From assembly GCA_963693305.1 (NCBI GenBank), contig OY855906.1:32627491-32691490 (forward strand): a stretch of DNA of 64,000 nucleotides, given 5' to 3'. Made by a program: the position numbers and the translations under genes. The DNA comes from Meandrina meandrites. Taxonomy: Eukaryota; Cnidaria; Anthozoa; Scleractinia; Meandrinidae. The notes beneath the pieces are model-generated. The model was not told where the DNA came from, searched no databases, and saw only the letters and a list, made by a program, of their open reading frames with translations. Shown here piece by piece: positions 35,714 through 46,800 of this stretch. How positions within the stretch are numbered: the stretch's first letter is position 1; each line of letters begins with the position of its first letter.

Positions 35714-38700
35714 CTGCAGATCAAAAGAAACAAACCATAATGAACTTCCAAACCTTTGAAACTTTGCGTTGGTCTAACGATTAAGGCTGTCAATCCAAGA
35801 AACAATTACATAAATTTCTCTTCAGGTCAACCTGCTGTACACACGAAGGTCTTTTAGCAAATTATTGCCTCCGGCTCATCCCTCTTTTCATTTAAAACAT
35901 ACTTTATCGAGATTTAGGAAGCACTTTCAATCATTGCACAATCCCTGAATTAATTAATTAATTACTACATGTATTTAAGCAGTATTGTTATATCTATCAT
36001 CTTATGATCATGTAATGTTTTTAGAGAGTGGCGAATTTGTACACCACATCAAGGCGAATCAGCTATCATGAAAGATAGGTTAGTTAATTAGTCCTCTTGG
36101 TGTCCTGTGGCACATAAAGCCTTACTATACAGAAAAGGTCGAAAAAAATTATATGTGTTGCACGGATAAGGCTTGCTCACAAGAAGAAGTAAATGTAATA
36201 GCAAAGATGTACAGACGTGTGGAAGACAGCCCCATAATTTGGTCCAAAGGGTGCATTGTGTGCTGTCATATAAACTAAAGCAGACCTGTTGATTATCCAG
36301 AAGTCTTCTGACCGCAGAGCAAAGCACCTGGAATGTTGGCCTCTTGTGGGGCTGCTCTTCCCAGCACTCGCTCATTATGGAATACCTGGAAAATATTCAT
36401 ACAGTGTATCTTGGCTAAATTTGCTTTTCAGTGCCGTTAAAATAACGATCTCCCTGAAAAAGAACTTTGGGCGCTTTCTTGGTGTTGCGGATCACCAAAT
36501 GACGTCATCTTTATCATCCCACTGTCTCTTATAGTTATCACTAATCGTTCATGTTATATCAGCGAATATGTCGGTACCGACAAACCGACATTTTGTGACT
36601 TAATTATTCGAGTCTTCGTATGGGCGAACCGACGGACCGACAGACCGACAAACCGACAAAATCTGTCGGTCAATTTGTCGGTACCGACAAACCGACACTT
36701 TTTGAATTCATTATTTGAGTCTTCATATGGTCGAACCGACGGACCAACAGGCCGACAAACCGACAAAATCTGTCGGTCAATTTGTCGGTACCGACAAACC
36801 GACACTTTTTTAATTCATTATTTGAGTCTTCATATAGGCGAACCGACAGACCGACAGACCGACAAACCGACAAAATCTGTCGGTCAATTTTTTTTTTTTC
36901 TTTTATTATAATTATAAAAAGGGCTGCTGTTATATCTCAGTATCATGACGTCATCGGTCACGTGAATATGCCAAAAAATGAGTTTCACCTTAGTTCGAGA
37001 CGATGAAATAAAAATAAAAAATGGTAATAGTAATAATAATAATTATAATTAACATAAATTAAAAATTAAAACGGCAAACTAGATTGAAGGCTAATTTCCA
37101 TCTTGCACGGTATGACAGGACTTTATAGAAACGGTGGTCGAAAGATTCTGTGCTTTCGTATCATGTGACCGATCACGTCTCAAGCGAAAAGTAGTAGTCC
37201 GTCGGATTGTGTGTACAATGACCATCCCTGTATACGATGACTAAAATAATGAATTCAAAAACTGTCGGTTTGTCGGTACCGACAAATTGACCGACAGATT
37301 TTGTTGGTTTGTCGGTCTGTCGGTTCGCTAATGTGAAGACTCAAATAATTAAGTCAAAAATGTCGGTTTGTCGGTACCGACAAATTGACCGACAGATTTT
37401 GTCGGTTTGTCGGTCTGTCGGTTCGCCTATATGAAGACTCAAATAATGAATTCAAAACCTGTCGGTTTGTCGGTACCGAAAAATTGACCGACAGATTTTG
37501 TCGGTTTGTCGGTCTGTCGGTTCGCCTATATGAAGACTCAAATAATGAATTAAAAAAGTGTCGGTTTGTCGGTACCGACAAATTGACTGACAGATTTTGT
37601 CGGTTTGTCGGTCTGTCGGTCCGTCGGTTCGTCGGTTCGCCCATTAGAAGACTCTAATAATTAAGTCAAAAAGTGTCGGTTTGTCGGTACCGACAAATTG
37701 ACCGACAGATTTTGTCGGTTTGTCGGTCTGTCGGTTCGCCTATATGAAGACTCAAATAATGAATTAAAAAAGTGTCGGTTTGTCGGTACCGACAAATTGA
37801 CTGACAGATTTTGTCGGTTTGTCGGTCTGTCGGTCCGTCGGTTCGTCGGTTCGCCCATTAGAAGACTCTAATAATTAAGTCAAAAAGTGTCGGTTTGTCG
37901 GTACCGACAAATTGACCGACAGATTTTGTCGGTTTGTCGGTCCGTCGGTTCGCCCATACGAAGACTCGAATAATTAAGTCACAAAATGTCGGTTTGTCGG
38001 TACCGACATATTCGCTGATATAACATGAACGATTAGTGATAACTATAAGAGACAGTGGGATGATAAAGATGACGTCATTTGGTGATCCGCAACACCAAGA
38101 AAGCGCCGAACTTTGTCCTAATTTAAGTTTGAACTCGGGAAGCGACTGAAACAATTTCAGATGGATGTGGAAACGCCAGACTTTTGCTCTGATTCTGATT
38201 TTGTAGAACAGGGCCGTAAGCCTAAACCAGGATTAAAGGTTGATCGAGGGTTCAATTTCTCTTGTATAGTATTGCTCATGTTTTGTGGAGTCTGAGATTA
38301 GTCGGTGTCAAACAGGAAACGTCACTGAAAAGTTAAAAACTAAAATGAAAACTCACTCTAATTCTTGGAAAGCTTAATCGCGCTTTAAAACAACCCAGCC
38401 CGGCAATCGACAAAAAGCAGGAAACCATTTTAGACATGCATGGAATGGCTAAGAATGGTTCCATTTGCATAGAACAAATTAAAACCTGTCAAAACTCGAA
38501 AACGCTAAGGTCACAATTTAGAATTCACCTTTCCCTTGATGTTTCTGTACATGGTTACGTATAATAGTTTAGAAACTATGATACTGAGATGCAATGCTAA
38601 ATACTTACAGTGCTTCAGAGATGTGTCTTGGTCTTGGCATACGGTACCCTGTCTGCAACAGTTCAGCAACTTTTCGTGATTTCACTCCAGGATAAGGTGA

Positions 38701-40778
38701 TTCGCCTATAAACATTAAAACATAGATATGTTTGTGATATTCATTTTATCTCAGATGAGATGTTATGCAGGTATAGAGCGGTTTAGATAAGTATAGATAA
38801 AAGCACCAGTTTGTGTTTTAATCCCTTAGGTAGATGCTATGCATAACGCTCATTTCTGTTAACATAACACTCACGACAGCAGTTTCATCAGTGCATTTAC
38901 TTGAGTGTATCCAATTTTTAAGTTCGAGTTAGAAATTTCGAGTTCGAGTTATGGGGTAAAATTTTCCCAGTTGGTCACGCATAGTGTCGCCCTTATCAAC
39001 AAATGAAAGCTAACCGCAAGCAAATAGGGGTGGAACTAATAGCAAGCAAACCAGAGTGAAACTAACCGCAAGCAAACCAGAGTGGAGCTAGCCGCAAGCA
39101 ACTCAAACTCGATATTTTAACTCGAACTCGATATTTTAAACTCGAACTCGAAATACTAACTCGAACTCGAACTCGAACTCAACTCGAAATTCTAACTCAA
39201 ACTCGAACTCATGAAATGGACAGACCCCATTTACTTTGTCTAAGCTAAGTGCTTTGCATTACGTATAGGGCTTAACCAGAAACTCATAAGGGATTGAAAC
39301 GTGTAGCGCGCGTTCACAGCGTTTGAATATTCAGTTTTGCCAAGTACCATATCTAAAAACACGAAGAGTTTGTACACAAATGCTTTATGCGGTTGTGTGG
39401 TAAGTTACTTGAATTCCGACCTCAACACCGTAAATTTCTTACAGAAACAAAAGACATTCATTAAAAGTGTATCCAAGTGAAGTTCTCCAAACTGCTGAAT
39501 GACAATGAAACAGAAGTATTTAACCAAATTTAACTTTATTCAACCAAGCTTGTTCAGATACGTGACAACGAAACAGAAGAATTTAACCAAATTAAACTTT
39601 ATTCAACCAAGCTTGTTCAAAAATAAGATTACGCCATCTAGCGCGAGCTGGTGCGCGCTGTGAATTTAAACGTGATTTTCCAAAAATGGTACTTATTAAA
39701 AACGAATGTGCAAACGCTTTGAACAATACGAATCGTAGGGAGTTATAGGTTTCTATTCAAGGCAAATTTCCTTATCATATAAGCCCTCCCCTGACCCTAA
39801 AGAAGTTAGGCAAATCCCTGGCCTGAAATGGAACTTGGGATCATTCATTAATCTCGGTGCGTAAGAGAATGTGAGAACCAATAACAGCAGAAATCTTTAT
39901 TTTTCCTTTTAACTACTAACAACTGGACTGGCCCGAAGGTAGCTGGTGCTAGTCTTACCGATAGTAAACACCTCCCACATAACAATGCCGTAAGACCATC
40001 TGTGAAAGGAAAATATTGAGACGTCATTTTAATTCGATTCAGTATCAGGATCCTGTTATTACTAAGAGTATTTTCACAGTAGTCCTCTGATCCTAATAAG
40101 CCTAATGATTTTTGACATTTGAGATACCTTAGGAAACTGAACATCATTAAAACATGTTACAGATATTTTTATTTTACCTAATTACTTTACAATCTACGTT
40201 AGCTTACGAAGAGAACTTCTCGGAGCAAATACTCCTAGTCACTTTATGCTGCTGAAACCGGAATAAGCTCCGGCCTGATGGGCCATGCACTAGGTTCGAA
40301 TGCAGACGTTACCAAGACGCATAACCAACAAGTTACTTGTAGTTGTCTTTAATGGCGGATCGAACTCTTGGAAAATAAAATTAATATTAAGAATTATGGC
40401 GCCGTTGAACATGTGTGTACAGGAAATTGATAGTTACAAGTTTTAAAAATAAGGGTTTAATAAAATTGAGCAAACTTACACGTCACTCATAGTACTAGAT
40501 TTGCCATAGAAAAGAGATTCTGGTGGCATCCACTTAGCTGGAAGACGAGCCTTGAAATCACAAAAAATAAACAAAATGAATAAGGTCAAATAATAAATGA
40601 ACGAACGAATGAACGAGTACGAACGTACAAACAACACATAAACGGATCAGACTGAGCGAGCGAAAGAACAAGCAAGCCAAGAAAGAATTAAAGAAAGGAG
40701 AAACAAACGAGCGAAGTAACGAACGAACCAACGGACGAAGAATGGAATGAATGAACGAACGAACGAACGAACTAACGA

Positions 40779-40809
<31 letters not shown>

Positions 40810-43800
40810 AACGAACGAACGAACGAACGAACGAACGAACGAACGAACGGCGAACGAAGGAACGAAGGAACGAAGGAATGAAAGAATGTATGAATAACCG
40901 ACCGACCGACTGACTGAATGAATGAATGAATGAATGAATGAATGAATGAATGAATGAATGAATGAATGAATGAATGAATGAATGAATGAATGAATGAATG
41001 AATGAATGAATGAATGAATGAATGAATGAATGAATGAATGAATGAATGAATGAATGAATGAATAAATGCATGCATGGATGAAGAACATTAACAGTAAAAG
41101 TATATCTTCATTGTGCCTTGCTCTCCAAAGGGAGGTATTGGTCTAGTTACAAACACTGAAAGTTAACTAACTGATATTTCATTTAGTTTGATGTTTGATT
41201 TTGGTTCAATTAGACGAAATCACCTGAGTTCTTCTCGTGTAAACGTCTCCCTGCAGACCACGTGCCAATCCAAAGTCGGAAATTTTACACACTTTGTTCT
41301 CACCTACTAACACATTGCGAGCGGCTAAATCACGATGAACAACCTGAAATAAGACGGATGAACAAGCTTTGTTAATCCTTCCTGCTCCATTTATTTTCAA
41401 CATTATATCTTATACTGACGTAATGAACGTGTGAAAGACATATATGGCTTGCAGTTTAATGATGAAATGAATGAAATGATCCTCACGGTGTGAAAAGAAT
41501 TTAAGCAACTGCATTTTTAGCTTGAAAAGGTTTTTTAAGGCTACAACCCACGATCCCCGCGATACCGGTACGATGCTTCAACTGAGCTATGAAGTCGTGA
41601 TATACGTTGGAAGCAGGTCAATTGAAGATTCTAAATTCCCGCAAATGGAGTGGATGACGTAATGAATAAATGAAAGACATATATCAAATGCGGATGAATG
41701 AGGGAATGAGTGAATGATCCTCGCAGTGTGCAAGCAATTTAAGCAGTTGCATTTTTAGCCTGAAAAATAAAAGTGACAAAAATGCAATATGTTATACTAA
41801 TGACAAAACTGATCGCGTCTGTCTGACTTTCCTGATCAGCGACTTACCTTCATTGTTGCTAGATAGTTCATACCATCGGCAATCATCCAAGCAAAAGATA
41901 ACAGATCCTTGTCACTGAGTCTGGAGTTTGGTCTTTTTTCTCCTGTGTTGTAAGCGTCCTCGATTCCTCTGCTCTTCCGCAGGTATCCCAACAAATCACC
42001 ATATGGTAAATACTCCAAAACAATCAGCAATGGCTCTGGAATTTTAAAATGAATTCAAAATTTACCGAGCCAACCTGAAGTTGTACTCTAAAATACTCAA
42101 TTCATTGACACATTATGTCGGATGAGTATTGATTAAGATTCTTTAATTTTCTTTCTTGGACTCAGTCCAACATTGAAATCTTGTTCGATGATCACACTAG
42201 TTGTTTTAACCAAAAAAAAATGAAAAAAAAATGAACTGTTCAAAAAATAAACTGTTTAATAAATACGCAAGAACTGGCTGGTAGGTGTAAAAAAAAGCCC
42301 TAGACCTTCTAGGTAAGCCCGGTTAAATTTTTAATTACACCTCACCATTACCATTGGTTATGAGCACTATAAACAAATTTAATTTATTCATCTTCCAAAA
42401 ACAGTAATTAACAATAATCTTCTAAACAAAACCCCTAATTAAGAAACAACAACATCAAAAACAATAACGGCTGTATTTTCGCTTCCAAAAATGTGTAAAA
42501 TCAAAAAAAAAAAAATGTCTATTACCTTTTTCAGTACAACAACCAATGAGTCTAACAACATGAGGATGAGGTTTCAAAGATTTCATGACCTCTAGTTCAC
42601 TGAGCATGTCCTGAACGTCCTTCTTTGAGGCATTGTCTACATCATATAAAAATAGGGTTTATCTGCAAGCTTGAAAAAATCCTTGATGTTGGTCAGATTC
42701 ATGAAACGAACGAACGGTCAGAATGGGTCAAGGAAAATCCCCTTTGCTCTTACTTATCTACTACATATATACTTGAAAATGATTCCGAAAAAACAAAACA
42801 AAAGAAGGAAAACATAATATTTTTCACCATTATCTTTTTTTACCATTATCTTAAAAGTGCAGTTAATAGGCTATTTCCAAGTTACCTTTTGCCTCACTTT
42901 TTGTCTTCATGCGAAACCATACCATGATATAAAAATTTATTTCACCTGTACGTCCCGGCATTTTCATGCAAATCAAAGCCATTTTCATTTGATTGGTTTC
43001 CCACGAGGACTCGTTTTGAAACTGAGGCAAAAGGCAAATCAGAAGTGGATTATTATGAGCAAGAAATGTATTACATATAGATAAAAGAGACTATAATTGC
43101 TATCACCATAACCTGAGAATCGAAAACTTCTTTTATTAAAAAAAAATCATTAACTGAAAAAAAAAAACATAGTTTACGTTACCTTTCAGGGTTTTAATCG
43201 CAACTACAGGCCCGTAAATTGCCTTGGACACCTGACCAAAGTTTCCGCTCCCCAGTAATTTCACTAACTTTATTTGGTCACGGTCGAGTTTAAAACCATC
43301 ACAGTTGTCATCAACAGTAACATTTTGGTATGCAGCCATGCGAATCACAGTAACATCTAGGCAAAGGATTACAACAATCAGCCTTATCCCTTTTTATTGT
43401 AGCAGTGAATTGCTTTTTAATTTTAATATATGGGAGAGGTCTTCCAATTTAAAAAAATAACGTTTGTAATTTCGAAGTGACATTCGTTACGTAGATAAAA
43501 ATACGTACATCAAAAGTCAAATTATTAACTTCATTTAATTGTTAATGTATTTAGCGCTGATGTGCTTATAGAGGGCACTGTAAATAAATAATAATAACAA
43601 AAAAGAAAATTTGTAAATAGAACTGGAACACGTTAAGAATCGTAACTCGGTGGAGACGGACCAGTTGGCTGCTTACAAAACTACCGAAAATAAATGTAAC
43701 AGCGAGAAGCTGGATGGAGGATTTGAATCCGGGGCCTCCGGATTTCACTGCCGCACACTAAACCACTCCGGCACGCCGCACTTGAGCGACTTTCGCAAGA

Positions 43801-46800
43801 AGTTGGAGACAGTTGACTTTTTTCGACTATTTTGCTTGGTTACAAGGAAAATGGTAAGAATTGGGATCATTGGGTTGGCACTCTCTGACCCACATTTTTG
43901 TATACTCTCAAGGGACTGTTTTAATTTGTCAAGGGAATACTTTTCGCTGTGGGCGATAAAAACGTCACTGGATAGGAATGCGTCAGCAGTTCTCGATCAC
44001 GAAGTGTTATTTTCACGCGTCGCTCGTCATTTAGCCTGTCTAGCCTTTCGCAAACTACAGGTAGGTATTTTTCAAAGATCTGTGCTACTCATCGATTGAA
44101 AAGCTTAGTTTTACATGCTTAAAAGCTGCTGCGAATCTTCATTGTCAGAGGATATTGGCCAATGCTATTTTCTATTGTTACAAGTCTATTGTTTGTCGTC
44201 TTCATTGAAAGAAGTATTTTTAGCTCGTCACGCAATCTTTTGTTTTGACCACAATTCACGGACTTGATCACGACTTAAAGGGGCTATGTCACGCAATTTT
44301 AGGCAATTTCGGCACTGACCAACTTGTCATAAAATTAACTGAAATATAACAATAACGGCTTAAAACTGTAGACGAACTCAAAAGAAACACAGAAAGACCA
44401 AAAAGGGGCATGGATGGGCAAAATTCGAGAAGATTAAAACGGATTGCGTTCGGGTAAATTTGAAAACGTCGGCCCGATATTTTTCAAGTTTCTCTCAATT
44501 TGTATGAAAGTGTCATTTACAATGCTCGAAAATCATCCTTGTTTGTTATGTGGCCATGATTTTGCCAATAAAAGACTTTTGCTCTGCCAATTTGAAGTTT
44601 AGAACTCTTAATTAACGAAAATAAATAGAATTACCTAAAATACCGTGACCTAGCCCCTTTAATGTAGCTTCTCAAGACTTCAGACAGGAAAATGGTAATG
44701 AACAATATTGCTTCGAACTTAAATGGATTTTTAGAAGGATCGGTAAAGCCACTTAGTGAAAAATTGACTACAAAAAGCCGTCGGGCTAAAATTAAACTTA
44801 CGCTTTAGCGTGAATAATGCAGGATCTCACGGCTTCAAAAATATGCAGAATTTTGAAGCTTTGATACATTAGTAGCTACATCTTGAAATGAGAATTGATC
44901 TAAAACAAAACTTCTTTCATTTGCCCAGTTTACGTTTGGAATTTTAGGCTTCTGAAGCGTATTGATTTGGAAAGCGCATGGTGACATCTGATATGCAGCG
45001 TGCGGCCGACTTACCATCGCGTTGTTGTTTATTTAATAATTGAGTTCTGTTTACGACCTTTTACATGCAAAGATTTACTACTGTACTTCGGAAAATGCAA
45101 ACAAGTATTTTTTTGTTATTAGTTATAGTGATGGATAGCATAAAAAGCAATCTGAGTGTTAATTTTGTGGAAGGAATTCAGTAGTTTTCCGCTATCTCAC
45201 GGCACCATGATTCGCAAATTATTATCCCCAATTACCGCTTTTCTGTACCGAGATAATACCACTGGTGGTTAAATAAATGTCAGTGACAGTTGTACAGAAT
45301 GAAAACCTACCTTTCACCAGAGTGTTTTGAACTAGTGTTATATTTTGTAGAAAGAGTTCGTGTTTTTGCGAGTTGTTAAAATGACGCGCGGAGGTGAAGA
45401 AATTTTTTTCACCGTCTTCAAGTTTGGTTTCCATTGGGATCATCCTGGCGTATCTAATCTAACAAAATCGAACAAAAATCCAATCGAACTCAATCGAACG
45501 ATTGGTGTTCGATTGGGTTCAGCAATCGAACAAAATCGAACATCTATTTTGCTGTGAGTTCGATTTTCGAACCAATCGAACCAATCGAACAAAATCCAGC
45601 CTAAAATTTTGCCAATCGAACACAATCGAACGTTCGATTACCGAACGATCAGTAATCGAACTCAAGCGAACGTTCGATTACCGTACCCTTGTTCAATAGG
45701 ACAATATTCACATCGCATGATAGGCACGTGGTCTGTAGAAATTCAGTCTTAAGGTCAAATCACTGCTAGCTTTCCCCTTCCCTTTTCACCCGGCTTTCAG
45801 TAAAAATGTCGCGGGAAAACGTCAGGGAGCTACATCCAAGGAGATCCGGGAGGACACTGCACGTATCAAGATTTCGTGTAGTGTAAAAGGCTACCAAGAA
45901 TGTCGGTTCAGTGAAGATGTGGGAGAAGAGTTTCTCATCTATAAGAAGATTGGCTCCAATCTTTCTGTCTGTCTTTCTGTCTGTTTACAATCACATCGAA
46001 GATAATCATATAAGCCATTTCCTATCAACACTCGCAGTACATCCGGGAGTAGATGAGTATCAGTCGTTGACACTGAGTTTCAACAATTATATTCAGTATG
46101 AAGTATTTTTCTTTATTCCCATTAAATAAAGGCTGATAGTGACTACGCGTTTTACTAGTTTCCGGTGTCAAGAGATACCGTCCGAACAAAATTGCATTGG
46201 ACTAGTTTTGACTATTACACACTAGTTGTTAGAGGATGTTTCACGGGTTAAGTAAAGAGGACAAGTTATTTCTTTTATGTAATAATAGTTCTTGTTACTC
46301 CCGTTAATTCGAGACAAGTCGAAAGGAAGTTGTCGCATTACTCTGAATCTTTGAGTACTCAGTAAATAGACCGTTGAGGCTCCTAAGTTGTTTGATGAAA
46401 ATATTAATTATTTTAAGCGCCTGATAAAACTCTAAAATGCATAGACGTATCGAAGCTTCTGCCTCTTTATTAGTTTATTTATAGGAACTACTGCATGCGT
46501 GTGATACATTTAAATTTAAAGCTAAATTTAAAATGGTAGCATTTTTTAAACGTACAAGCAAAAATATAAACGAAACTGAAAACTTTGTTTAGTACACGTG
46601 GGTGGGGAGTGCCGTGACTAAAAATTAGGAACGTTTGTGCGTGAGGACTCCCAATGAGAATAGCTGACCATATGTATGAGGCAAAAGGGCAACCTGTACG
46701 GAGCATTTCATCCCCTCCATGGTTTATTTACTTCAAGAAAATCAAAACTTGGAAATAAGGGTCTAAGCCTGTGCAACTAGCAGATAGATCAGTAGTGAGA

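Larger units (their letters stand above)
36470..38107. mobile_element. Inverted-repeat element with 8-bp target duplication and GTCGGT arrays
   Basis: Ends GGCGCTTTCTTGGTGTTGCG and CGCAACACCAAGAAAGCGCC, inverted for about 120 bp (to TATATCAGCGAATATGTCGG), are flanked by GAACTTTG at 36462-36469 and 38108-38115. Length 1638 bp. Each arm continues as an array of GTCGGT-rich units. No transposase. An 8-bp duplication occurs in hAT, Merlin, P and some Mutator elements; the GG ends lean to Merlin or Mutator (inference). It is inserted in a copy B kinase intron. Confidence 0.85.

Noticed and set aside
36554..37858. Several open frames with GLSVRRF or NRRTDRPT repeats on both strands
   Set aside because: Products of the GTCGGT array, open in many frames because the unit lacks stops.
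40558..41088. Long minus-strand open frames rich in HSFIHS and RSFVRS
   Set aside because: They are read-through of a 4-bp microsatellite in three frames.
43650..44099. 149-codon plus-strand open frame
   Set aside because: It runs through the tRNA-derived SINE and antisense to it; no motif.
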